From Campylobacteraceae bacterium (GTDB lineage: Bacteria > Campylobacterota > Campylobacteria > Campylobacterales > Sulfurovaceae), in the NCBI GenBank assembly GCA_026986355.1, contig JALSOO010000084.1:1-13069 (forward strand): 13,069 nucleotides of DNA. The letters run 5' to 3'. The position numbers were made by a program, and so were the translations under genes. The notes under the pieces are model-generated. The model ran no database searches. It saw nothing but the letters and a program-made list of their open reading frames with translations, and was not told where the DNA came from. This document shows positions 6,873 to 13,064 of the stretch, piece after piece (positions within the stretch are counted from its first letter, which is position 1; each line of letters opens with the position of its first letter).

Positions 6873-6903
6873 GGTAAATCCTTGTTTTTATAATTAAGAG
6901 GGA

Positions 6904-6912
6904 ATAGTATCA
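6904..6912 (-). promoter_or_regulatory. Probable promoter of the two-component operon
   Basis: Read on the minus strand, 6912-6904 is TG-A-TACTAT, an extended -10 with one mismatch to TATAAT. Transcription would start around 6897 and give a leader of about 25 bases containing AAGGA. This supports translation starting close to 6872 rather than further inside the gene. No clear -35 is visible. Confidence 0.45.
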
Positions 6913-6941
6913 AGAGAAAGATTAAAGGTAAGTAAGATAGA

Positions 6942-7061
6942 ATGTTATCAGCATTGTTCACAAGGGCTATTACAAAGGAGGTCTAAATATGTTCTATCAA
7001 GGGAGTATATTTCAAAGGAGTTCAATTACATACTTAATCTTGTGAACAATGTTGATAACAT
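6942..7061. repeat. 120-bp element bounded by 23-nt inverted repeats
   Basis: The left arm (6942-6964, starting ATGTTATCAGCATTG) and right arm (7039-7061, ending GTTGATAACAT) are reverse complements over 23 bases with one difference: G6951 opposite T7052, a G.U wobble in a plus-strand RNA. The 74-base interior has two AAAGGAG motifs, at 6974-6980 and 7014-7020, the first within a full AAGGAGG. The element fills the middle of the gap between the regulator and lgt. No target-site duplication was seen at its edges. It could be a MITE-like relic, a long hairpin RNA, or a regulatory leader. The repeat is directly visible; its nature is not. Confidence 0.8.
6989..7045 (+). CDS. Candidate 18-residue small protein inside the inverted-repeat element
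   Basis: ATG 6989 opens a frame for MFYQGSIFQRSSITYLIL and stops at TGA 7043-7045. A full AAGGAGG (6975-6981) sits seven bases before the start, the best ribosome binding site in this gap and stronger than those of most large genes here. The last codons and the stop lie in the right arm of the inverted repeat, so translation would disturb the hairpin. A weaker frame of 14 codons (6942-6986, MLSALFTRAITKEV) begins exactly at the left arm, contains the Shine-Dalgarno sequence, and stops two bases before ATG 6989. That arrangement resembles coupled leader peptides. With so few codons no protein-family evidence is possible; chance remains a real alternative. Confidence 0.3.
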   Translation: MFYQGSIFQRSSITYLIL

Positions 7062-7080
7062 CTTTTCTTCTTAACCGTAT

Positions 7081-7086
7081 TATAAT
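7081..7086 (+). promoter_or_regulatory. Possible upstream promoter of lgt
   Basis: TATAAT at 7081-7086 lies 20 bases after the inverted-repeat element. The surrounding TATTATAATA (7077-7086) is itself palindromic, so the minus strand also shows TATAAT here and could direct a transcript through the element. For lgt it would give a leader of nearly 90 bases. Between it and lgt, TAACTATT (7090-7097) and AATAGTTA (7124-7131) form an 8-bp inverted repeat. Confidence 0.35.
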
Positions 7087-7142
7087 AGATAACTATTAAT
7101 AATCAAACAATGAAATATTAATGAATAGTTAATGGTCTACTA

Positions 7143-7151
7143 TGCTATACT
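7143..7151 (+). promoter_or_regulatory. Probable proximal lgt promoter
   Basis: TG-C-TATACT at 7143-7151 is an extended -10 with one mismatch. It would start transcription near 7158 and leave about 22 bases before the GTG start, with AAGGA at 7170-7174. Position and length of leader fit the pattern of the other promoters in this window. Confidence 0.5.
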
Positions 7152-7179
7152 ATCTACTTACTATATATAAAGGATTTAT

Positions 7180-7992
7180 GTGGAATTTTGGAACCATATT
7201 TATGAAAATTTTAATCCCATAGCTGTTGATTTTGGCTTTATCTCTATACATTGGTATGGGATTATGTATATATCTGCACTCTTAACGGCACTTGGATTTG
7301 CTAAATGGATTATCAAAAAGGATAATATGCCTATATCAGAGCTTTTGATAGATAACTATTTTATTTGGATAGAAGTAGGTATTATTTTAGGAGCTAGAAT
7401 TTGGTATATACTCTTTTATGACCCCCATACATCATACTATTTGACTCAACCTTGGCAGATATTTAACCCTTTTTCAAATGGAGAGTTTGTAGGTATACGA
7501 GGAATGAGTTATCATGGTGCTGTTGTGGGTGCAGGTATAGCCTCTTATCTATTTGCACGAAGAAATAGAGGTCAAATTTTTAAGATACTTGATGTTGTAG
7601 CACTCTCTGTGCCTGTAGGTTATATTTTTGGACGTATTGGAAATTTCTTAAATCAAGAGTTGGTAGGAAGAGCTACTGATGTTCCATGGGGAATCTATGT
7701 TGATGGAGTTCTTAGACACCCTTCTCAACTCTATGAAGGGTTTTTGGAGGGAGTGGTTATTGCTATAATTCTTTTCCTCTATCGAAAAAGAAAAGAGTTT
7801 GATGGAGCATTGATTGGTATTTATGGCGTACTTTATGGTATAGCTAGATTTATAGTAGAGTTTTACAGAGAACCTGATTCTCAATTGGGCTATTTATATG
7901 GAGATTGGCTTACTATGGGACAGATTCAGAGTTTTGTCATGATTATTTTATCTATAGGTATCTATTTTTTATTTAAAGGACTAAGTAAATAG
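7180..7992 (+). CDS. lgt: Prolipoprotein diacylglyceryl transferase
   Basis: Inner-membrane enzyme that transfers diacylglycerol from phosphatidylglycerol to the lipobox cysteine of prolipoproteins, the first step of lipoprotein maturation. The 270-residue protein is strongly hydrophobic with about seven membrane helices and carries the family's hallmarks: IRGMSYHGAVVGA with His112, the signature GRIGNFLNQE (residues 151-160), RATDVPWG, and RHPSQLYEG. Length is normal for the family. Translation starts at GTG 7180, five bases after AAGGA (7170-7174). An overlapping ATG at 7178 is in another frame and does not give this protein. The two lipoproteins encoded in this window are probable substrates. 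It stands alone on its strand, after the inverted-repeat region and before the outer-membrane protein gene. Confidence 0.96.
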   Translation: MEFWNHIYENFNPIAVDFGFISIHWYGIMYISALLTALGFAKWIIKKDNMPISELLIDNYFIWIEVGIILGARIWYILFYDPHTSYYLTQPWQIFNPFSNGEFVGIRGMSYHGAVVGAGIASYLFARRNRGQIFKILDVVALSVPVGYIFGRIGNFLNQELVGRATDVPWGIYVDGVLRHPSQLYEGFLEGVVIAIILFLYRKRKEFDGALIGIYGVLYGIARFIVEFYREPDSQLGYLYGDWLTMGQIQSFVMIILSIGIYFLFKGLSK

Positions 7993-8056
7993 TGATTAAA
8001 TATTAAAAAATATGTCAATATAGGTTAAAACGTTATATTATGTTTAATACTAATTA

Positions 8057-8065
8057 TGATATAAT
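8057..8065 (+). promoter_or_regulatory. Extended -10 promoter of the beta-barrel protein gene
   Basis: TG-A-TATAAT at 8057-8065 is a perfect extended -10. The predicted start near 8072 leaves a leader of about 18 bases with AGGAG at 8081-8085, five bases before ATG. It is the same nine bases as at 4211-4219. It separates this gene from lgt transcription and suggests strong expression, common for outer-membrane proteins. Confidence 0.6.
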
Positions 8066-8090
8066 CCCCTAATTCACATTAGGAGTATTT

Positions 8091-8903
8091 ATGAAAAAGT
8101 TAAATATCGCGTTATTAACTCTAATTACAACAACTAGTATCTATGCAGGTGGGGTATTTACAGAACCCACCTATGAGACAGAAGATATTGAACTTGCTGA
8201 AGAGGCAGTAGTAGAAGAGTATCCAACAGAAGAGCAATATGTCGCACCTAAAGAGGAGTATGTTGCACCAGTTGTAGATAAGGAAGAGTATATAGAAGAA
8301 GAGGCTACACCACCTCCACCACCACCACCTCCTCCACCTCCTCCTCCACCACCTCCACCACCAGTTGTTAAAAATATTAAGACAAATGGTTTCTATGCAG
8401 GTATTGGTATAAGTACAGCAAAATTTAAAACAAATTGTAAAGGTACGGGTACATCAACCTGTTCACGTTCAGGTAAAGATAGAACAGCAGGTATAATGGG
8501 AAGAGTTGGTTATGATGTCAATCAATATATAGGTGTAGAGGCTAGAGGGATTAAGACAAATTGGAAAAATGATGGTGGTAGAGTTCAACATCTTGGTGTT
8601 TTTGTAAAACCAATGCTTCCTGTTGGAAAACAGACAAATCTCTATGGTTTAGCTGGTGTAGCCAAAACAACTACACAAGGTCACCTACAACGAGTTAATG
8701 CTAAAAGTTTTGCTTGGGGAGTAGGTGTAGAACATGATATTTCTGAAGATAGAGCAAAAGAGGGTCGATATAGTAGAGCGTTTGATGGTCATGGAGACCA
8801 AGAGAAGGGATTAGGAGTCTTTGCAGATTATGAACGCCTAATTCAAAAGTCTGGTTCTCCTGATTTAGATACTCTCAATGTTGGTGTAACCTATGACTTT
8901 TAA
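8091..8903 (+). CDS. Outer-membrane beta-barrel protein with acidic and polyproline N-terminal region
   Basis: A 270-residue exported protein. Residues 1-19 (MKKLNIALLTLITTTSIYA) are a signal peptide with a likely cut before Gly20. Residues 20-73 are very acidic with loose repeats such as EEQYVAP and EEYVAP. Residues 74-91 are eighteen consecutive prolines encoded only by CCA and CCT. From about residue 97 an alternating beta pattern (NGFYAGIGIS, GIMGRVGYDV, NLYGLAGVAK, SFAWGVGVEHD, GLGVFADYE) ends in LNVGVTYDF. The final Phe is the usual signal for the barrel-assembly machinery. About 174 residues suit an eight-stranded barrel of the OmpA/OmpX-like porin-family kind. The acidic-proline part would project into the periplasm. 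Two cysteines lie in the first long loop (KTNCKGTGTSTCSRSG). Its function is not identifiable. It ends nine bases before a convergent gene. Confidence 0.85.
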   Translation: MKKLNIALLTLITTTSIYAGGVFTEPTYETEDIELAEEAVVEEYPTEEQYVAPKEEYVAPVVDKEEYIEEEATPPPPPPPPPPPPPPPPPPVVKNIKTNGFYAGIGISTAKFKTNCKGTGTSTCSRSGKDRTAGIMGRVGYDVNQYIGVEARGIKTNWKNDGGRVQHLGVFVKPMLPVGKQTNLYGLAGVAKTTTQGHLQRVNAKSFAWGVGVEHDISEDRAKEGRYSRAFDGHGDQEKGLGVFADYERLIQKSGSPDLDTLNVGVTYDF

Positions 8904-8912
8904 TCTAATCTT

Positions 8913-9929
8913 TTAATGGTTCTCTTTGGAGTATAAATCAATATAGAGTCTAGTAATTGCAATCAAAAATGCTGTAATTGCTGGACCTAAAATCATTCCC
9001 CAAAATCCATAAGAACTCATACCTGCTAAGATAGAGAAAAATATAAGTAGTTCATTAATCTTGATAGAGCTATGTAGAATATCCTCTTTTATATATTTGA
9101 TAATCATAGGTTTAATAAAGGTATCTGCAATAATAGAGATAACAATGACCGAATAGAGTGCTATAACAATCGCACTATTATCGTTGTAATAACTCCATGC
9201 ATACAAAGAGACAGGAATCCATACAACAGCACCACCAATAATAGGAATAAGTGAAGCAAATCCATATATTGTTCCTAATAGTAGACCATTGAATCCATAA
9301 TAGCTACTTATTATACCAAAGAGTATTCCTTCAAAAATAGCAGTAACGACAATAGAGTAAAATACTACCTCCATAGTAGATGAAATTTCGGTTAGAATCT
9401 TTGTCCCTTTTTTGTCAGATAGAGGAAATAGCGACTGCATAAGGATAAAAAACTGTTCAGAGTAGAGATTTATAAAGTAGTAGAAGAGTGTTACAAAAAA
9501 AGTATTTTTTACAAACTCTACACCCATTGTTCCTGCATCTTTTAGTGTGCTAAAAAGACTCAAAATCTTTTCACTCTCTATATTGTAGTCTAGTACACCT
9601 TGAAGCATCGGTATCTTATCTAGTTGACCTATAATTTTAGTAAGAATTTTAGTGATAATCTCTTTGTCTATATTGACCATATAGTGGATTCCAATAGTTG
9701 CGATATATGATATAGGTACAAATAGAATAATAAGTAGAAGAAAGCTTAAAATTAGAGAGCTTACATTTAGAGAAGATATTTTATTTCTTAATTTATAGTG
9801 TAGATTTGCTGTTGCCATAGTCAAGAGTAGGGCGACAACAAAAGAGAGTAGAAAAGGTTGGTATATACTGTATGCACCTAAAATTGCAAAGGCAAAAAGT
9901 ACAGCTGTTATGTATTCATTTTTTCTCAT
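8913..9929 (-). CDS. AI-2E family transporter (TqsA/YdiK-like permease)
   Basis: A 338-residue polytopic inner-membrane protein. Hydrophobic segments begin directly at the N-terminus (ITAVLFAFAILGAYSIYQPFLLSFVVALLL) and fill most of the second half. Recognisable family motifs are GFASLIPIIGGAVVWIPVSLYAW, and near the C-terminus SYGFWGMILGPAITAFLIAI. A more polar middle (about residues 80-130) sits between the membrane halves, as usual in this family. Members have been linked to autoinducer-2 export, Na+/H+ exchange or other small-molecule efflux, so the substrate cannot be assigned from sequence. Its ATG overlaps the ruvB stop by four bases (ATGA, 9926-9929), which points to translational coupling and co-transcription with ruvB. 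It runs convergent to the outer-membrane protein gene. Confidence 0.88.
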   Translation of the reverse strand: MRKNEYITAVLFAFAILGAYSIYQPFLLSFVVALLLTMATANLHYKLRNKISSLNVSSLILSFLLLIILFVPISYIATIGIHYMVNIDKEIITKILTKIIGQLDKIPMLQGVLDYNIESEKILSLFSTLKDAGTMGVEFVKNTFFVTLFYYFINLYSEQFFILMQSLFPLSDKKGTKILTEISSTMEVVFYSIVVTAIFEGILFGIISSYYGFNGLLLGTIYGFASLIPIIGGAVVWIPVSLYAWSYYNDNSAIVIALYSVIVISIIADTFIKPMIIKYIKEDILHSSIKINELLIFFSILAGMSSYGFWGMILGPAITAFLIAITRLYIDLYSKENH

Positions 9930-10933
9930 AATAGTCTATCTTTATTGTGTGAGTTTAGTCTAAAGTAAGAGTATGTTTTTTCGGTTGCTATCCGTCCACG
10001 AGCTGTTCGTTCTATATATCCATTAGCCAAAAGATAGGGTTCAAGTACATCTTCTATCGTTCCTTCATCTTCGCTTAATGCTGCTGCAATAGTTCCTAGT
10101 CCCATTGGTCTACCTTTTGCTGATATTAAAAACTCTAGTAGTCGTATATCCTCTTCATCAAAACCCAAATCATTCACCCCTAACTGGTCAAGTCCATATT
10201 GTGTTGTTTTAAGTTGGATTGTATCTTCATTGGCAACTTCGGCAAAGTCTCTAATACGTCTAAGTAGCCTTAGTGCCAATCTAGGTGTTCCACGGCTTCG
10301 TTTTGCTATCTCATGAGAGGCTTCTTGCTTGGTAATTTTATTTAGCTTGATAGATGCCAATCGTATAATCTCTCCTAACTCTTGGGCAGAGTAGAACTGC
10401 ATTCTAAAGTGCATTCCAAAACGTTCACGCAATGGGTGTGAGAGCATACCTGCACGAGTGGTTGCACCAATTAGTGTAAATCTAGGAAGCTCTATCTTGA
10501 CTGTTTGAGCAGCAGGGCCAGAACCTATAATAATATCTAGTCTAAAATCCTCCATAGCAGAGTATAAAATCTCTTCAATAGCAGGAGACATTCTATGAAT
10601 CTCATCTATAAAGAGTATATCTCCCTCTTCGATATTGGTTAAAATAGCAGCTAAATCTCCCGATTTCTCTATCATAGGTGCTGAAGTAGTCTTTATTTGT
10701 GCACTCATCTCTGTTGCGATAAGATTAGCAATAGTAGTCTTACCTAGCCCTGGTGGGCCAAAAAATAGAATATGGTCAAGAGCCTCTTTTCGTCTTCTAC
10801 TTGCCTCAATAAATACTTTTAAGTTTTTTTTTATCTGCTCTTGACCAATATATTCGTCCCAAGATGAGGGTCTTAGAGATACCTCTGCTATATACTCATT
10901 ATCAAATTTCTCTATATCCACAATACGTTCCAC
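9926..10933 (-). CDS. ruvB: Holliday junction branch migration ATPase RuvB
   Basis: Motor subunit that, with RuvA, drives branch migration of Holliday junctions during recombination and repair, before cleavage by RuvC. At 335 residues it is full length. Visible parts in order: RPSSWDEYIGQ, Walker A GPPGLGKT (59-66), Walker B LFIDEIH (Asp110, Glu111), sensor-1 LIGATTRAG, the arginine-finger region HPLRERFGMHFR, sensor-2 RGTPRLALRLLRR, and the C-terminal winged helix GRPMGLGTIAAALSEDEGTIEDVLEPYL. Start is GTG 10933 with AAGAGG five bases upstream (complement of 10939-10944), giving the usual N-terminus MERIV. It lies 73 bases downstream of panB and overlaps the following transporter gene. ruvA and ruvC are not in this window. 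Confidence 0.97.
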   Translation of the reverse strand: MERIVDIEKFDNEYIAEVSLRPSSWDEYIGQEQIKKNLKVFIEASRRRKEALDHILFFGPPGLGKTTIANLIATEMSAQIKTTSAPMIEKSGDLAAILTNIEEGDILFIDEIHRMSPAIEEILYSAMEDFRLDIIIGSGPAAQTVKIELPRFTLIGATTRAGMLSHPLRERFGMHFRMQFYSAQELGEIIRLASIKLNKITKQEASHEIAKRSRGTPRLALRLLRRIRDFAEVANEDTIQLKTTQYGLDQLGVNDLGFDEEDIRLLEFLISAKGRPMGLGTIAAALSEDEGTIEDVLEPYLLANGYIERTARGRIATEKTYSYFRLNSHNKDRLL

Positions 10934-10963
10934 TATAACCTCTTAGATATTTTTCTTGATGAA

Positions 10964-10969
10964 ATTATA
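10964..10969 (-). promoter_or_regulatory. Possible internal promoter for ruvB
   Basis: On the minus strand 10969-10964 reads TATAAT within the 73-base panB-ruvB gap. Transcription would begin near 10957 and leave about 24 bases before GTG 10933, a length typical for this window. No TG extension or -35 is evident, so ruvB may have its own promoter as well as read-through from panB. Confidence 0.4.
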
Positions 10970-10991
10970 CTATTTTGTATGTTAAATATTG

Positions 10992-11020
10992 GTTTTAGTT
11001 ATTAACCTAATAACTGAAAC
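10992..11020 (-). repeat. Hairpin at the 3' end of panB
   Basis: GTTATTA (10998-11004) and TAATAAC (11008-11014) form a perfect stem around a three-base loop that includes the first base of the panB stop triplet as seen on the plus strand. Pairing extends outward through one more A-T pair, one mismatch, and then four further pairs to 10992/11020. No T-tract follows on the minus strand, so it is at best a weak terminator or mRNA-stabilising hairpin overlapping the last panB codons. Confidence 0.45.
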
Positions 11021-11819
11021 TACTGTTTGGAAATTCTCTATTTTTTACCTCAGATGTATATCTATCTAATCCCTCTTTTATAAGTTTTGCACCATTAAGA
11101 TACTGCTTTACAAATTTTGGTTTAAACTCTTCAAAAAATCCAAACATATCTGACCAAACTAAAACTTGACCATCTGTATCGACTCCTGCTCCAATACCAA
11201 TCGTTGGTATATTTACAGCTTGGGTTATCGCCTTTCCTGCTTCAGGTTTGACACCCTCAACCACGATAGCAAATGCTCCTGCTAACTCTAGTGCTTTTGC
11301 ATCTTCTATAAGCTTTTCAATATCCTCTCTATCTTTTCCACGCACTCTATATCCACCATCAGAACGAACAAATTGTGGCATTAGTCCGATATGACCCAAA
11401 ACAGCAATAGAGTTATTTGTTAGAGCTTTTACTATATTAGCTCTCTCTTTTCCACCCTCTATCTTTACAGCTTGTGCATCGGTCTCTTGATAGGCTCTTG
11501 TTGCATTCTTGATAGCATCAACTTCATTGGTGTATGAACCAAAGGGCATATCTAAAACTATAAGTGGCAGTGATGCACCATTACATACAGCTTGTGTATG
11601 ATAAATCATCTGCTCCATTGTTGCTGATAATGTATCATTTTTCCCTAAAAAGCTCATATTGAGGCTATCCCCAACCAAAATAATATCAACCTCTCCATCA
11701 AATAGTTTGGCAAATAGGGCATCATAGGCAGTAACCATCGTAATTGGTTCTACCCCTTTCATCTTAGCAATTGTTGTTAATGTTACTTTTTTAGCAACTC
11801 TTTTAGTCTGAATACTCAT
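11007..11819 (-). CDS. panB: 3-methyl-2-oxobutanoate hydroxymethyltransferase
   Basis: Transfers a hydroxymethyl group from 5,10-methylenetetrahydrofolate to 2-oxoisovalerate to make ketopantoate, the first committed step of pantothenate and coenzyme A synthesis. At 270 residues it is complete. The family motifs are present in order: ITMVTAYDALFAKLFD, ILVGDSLNMSFLG with the Mg-binding Asp, LIVLDMPFGSY with the second metal-binding Asp, AVKIEGG with the metal-binding Glu, GHIGLMPQ, IVVEGV with the catalytic Glu, and IPTIGIGAG. ATG 11819 follows a weak AAGGT-type ribosome binding site about ten bases upstream. It is the first gene of the leftward cluster with ruvB and the AI-2E transporter gene, and is divergent from trpA across 85 bases. 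panC and panD are not in the window. Confidence 0.96.
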   Translation of the reverse strand: MSIQTKRVAKKVTLTTIAKMKGVEPITMVTAYDALFAKLFDGEVDIILVGDSLNMSFLGKNDTLSATMEQMIYHTQAVCNGASLPLIVLDMPFGSYTNEVDAIKNATRAYQETDAQAVKIEGGKERANIVKALTNNSIAVLGHIGLMPQFVRSDGGYRVRGKDREDIEKLIEDAKALELAGAFAIVVEGVKPEAGKAITQAVNIPTIGIGAGVDTDGQVLVWSDMFGFFEEFKPKFVKQYLNGAKLIKEGLDRYTSEVKNREFPNSSFSY

Positions 11820-11869
11820 TATTTTTCTACCTTATAATGGATTAGTTTAACTCTTTTATCAAAAAAAAG

Positions 11870-11875
11870 TATAAT
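11870..11875 (+). promoter_or_regulatory. Probable trpA promoter
   Basis: TATAAT at 11870-11875 lies after a run of eight A bases in the panB-trpA divergent gap. It would start transcription around 11882 and leave about 23 bases before the TTG start. A second TATAAT at 11833-11838 could serve as an alternative start further upstream. No -35 stands out for either. Confidence 0.5.
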
Positions 11876-11904
11876 AGCACTATTAATTTAGAAAAGAGTT
11901 TATA

Positions 11905-12645
11905 TTGAAAAAATTAGTTGCATATATTACCACAGGTTACCCATCGTTAGATTTTACCATTGATATGGCATTAGCCTTAGCCCAATCAGGAGTAGATACT
12001 CTTGAATTAGGAATGCCTTTTTCTGACCCTGTAGCAGATGGTCCAGTGATAGAAAAAGCAAATCTAAAAGCTCTTCAAGGTGGATTTAGACTTAATGACC
12101 TATTTGAAGCTTCAAAAGAGATTTCTCCTCATATTGATACCTTATGGATGGGATATTTTAACCCTTTTTACCATAAAGGTATGGAGTTTTTTATAGAACA
12201 AGCAAAAGAGAGTGGTGTAAATGGATTTATTATTCCAGATTTACCATTAGAAGAGGCTATTCCTTATAAACCAATGATGAAAGATGCAAATTTATCTTTA
12301 ATAGATTTTATTGCTCCAACAGACTCAAAAGAGAGAATTAAACAGATTGTAACGGATTCTCAGAAGTTTATCTATCTAGTAGCCTATGCAGGGATTACAG
12401 GTTCAGGACAAAGTGAAGAGTTAGAACCAATTATTAGCAATATAAAAGAGTACAGCAACACACCTTTATATGTAGGTTTTGGGGTCAATGAAAAGACAGC
12501 AAAAGAGAAAGCCAAAGGGGTAGATGGTGTTATTGTGGGTTCTGCTTTTGTCAATGTTCTTTTAGACGATAGGTTAAATTACTCTCAAAAGATTAATAAA
12601 ATAGCTTTATTAGCTAAAGAGATTAAAGAGAAGATAAACTCTTGA
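11905..12645 (+). CDS. trpA: Tryptophan synthase alpha subunit
   Basis: Cleaves indole-3-glycerol phosphate to indole and glyceraldehyde-3-phosphate; indole is channelled to the beta subunit TrpB. The 246-residue TIM-barrel protein shows LELGMPFSDPVADGP with catalytic Glu34 and Asp45, GFIIPDLPLEEA, and LVAYAGITGSG, followed by phosphate-binding VGFGVNEKTA and DGVIVGSAFV. Start is TTG 11905 with AAGAG six bases upstream (11894-11898). No in-frame ATG fits better. Compared with enterobacterial TrpA the protein lacks roughly 15 N-terminal residues that form the first short helix, but all barrel motifs are intact. No other tryptophan gene accompanies it, so either trpB lies elsewhere or the gene is separated from its pathway partners. 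The stop codon overlaps the -35 of the ssrA promoter. Confidence 0.95.
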   Translation: MKKLVAYITTGYPSLDFTIDMALALAQSGVDTLELGMPFSDPVADGPVIEKANLKALQGGFRLNDLFEASKEISPHIDTLWMGYFNPFYHKGMEFFIEQAKESGVNGFIIPDLPLEEAIPYKPMMKDANLSLIDFIAPTDSKERIKQIVTDSQKFIYLVAYAGITGSGQSEELEPIISNIKEYSNTPLYVGFGVNEKTAKEKAKGVDGVIVGSAFVNVLLDDRLNYSQKINKIALLAKEIKEKINS

Positions 12646-12670
12646 CAAATATCTTTATTAGTGTTATAAT
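12642..12670 (+). promoter_or_regulatory. Consensus promoter of ssrA
   Basis: TTGACA (12642-12647) and TATAAT (12665-12670) are both perfect hexamers separated by 17 bases, with TG one base before the -10. Transcription should start near 12677, about 15 bases before the mature tmRNA, which would then be trimmed, presumably by RNase P. The trpA stop codon TGA (12643-12645) lies inside the -35 hexamer. It is the only promoter in the window with a full -35. Confidence 0.85.
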
Positions 12671-12691
12671 TAATGTTCCTTTATAGCCTAT

Positions 12692-13064
12692 GGGGACGAC
12701 TTGGTTTCGACTGGAATAGTCGGAGCTATGTGCATGTCGGACTGAGCAACTCCGTGATACGGCTCAAATTGCATAACTGCAAACAATACAGATTACCGTC
12801 CAGCTTACGCAGTAGCGTAAGTTTTAACCTCTAGCAATAGAAGGACTGCCCTGCTAGTGAGTGTCATCTTAGCTAGATTTTTGGGTATCACATCTGATGA
12901 CTATGCTTGGTAGAAGTCATGCTACCTTGTGAGAATTTTGACTGGTCTTGTATAGCTTGGGGTGTTGAGCGAAACAAGATAAGATTAATCAATACCATCT
13001 AAACATGTAGATTCATAGCACTAGCTATTTTAGGACTGGGGTTCGATTCCCCACGTCTCCACCA
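12692..13064 (+). ncRNA. ssrA: Transfer-messenger RNA (tmRNA)
   Basis: Rescues stalled ribosomes by trans-translation together with SmpB and adds a degradation tag. The 5' end GGGGACG (12692-12698) pairs with CGTCTCC (13054-13060), with one G-U pair, as an acceptor stem. The discriminator A13061 and encoded CCA (13062-13064) follow. The T arm TGGGG-TTCGATT-CCCCA (13037-13053) is clear, and the start GGGGACGACTTGGTTTCGAC is diagnostic of one-piece tmRNA. The mRNA-like part encodes the tag at 12779-12817. The stop codon lies in a hairpin, CTTACGC (12804-12810) against GCGTAAG (12815-12821). Length is about 373 bases, normal for the class. It is complete, not split or permuted. No terminator is visible in the five bases that remain. 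Confidence 0.97.
12779..12820 (+). other. tmRNA tag-peptide reading frame
   Basis: The resume codon GCA at 12779 opens a frame for ANNTDYRPAYAVA, ending at TAA 12818-12820. With the alanine carried by the tRNA-like part, the added tag would be one residue longer. The ANN start and PAYA segment match Campylobacterota tags. The end is A-V-A instead of the A-A of many other bacteria, and an Arg sits at position 7. Confidence 0.9.

Noticed and set aside
6947..6962. DnaA-box-like sequences (TTATCAGCA, TTGTTCACA) in the inverted-repeat arms suggesting a replication origin
   Set aside because: Only imperfect matches, mirrored by the inverted repeat itself; no cluster of boxes and no dnaA, dnaN or other origin-linked gene nearby.
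6942..7061. Firm call of an insertion-sequence remnant or MITE with target-site duplication
   Set aside because: No matching direct repeats flank the arms and no transposase fragment is present; copy number cannot be judged from this window, so it stays an open hypothesis.
7178..7180. ATG at 7178 as start of lgt
   Set aside because: It is in a different frame from the lgt protein; GTG 7180 gives the correct frame and has AAGGA at proper spacing.
10635..10844. Plus-strand open frame opposite the ATPase core of ruvB
   Set aside because: It mirrors codons of a highly conserved gene, with no ribosome binding site or recognisable protein features.
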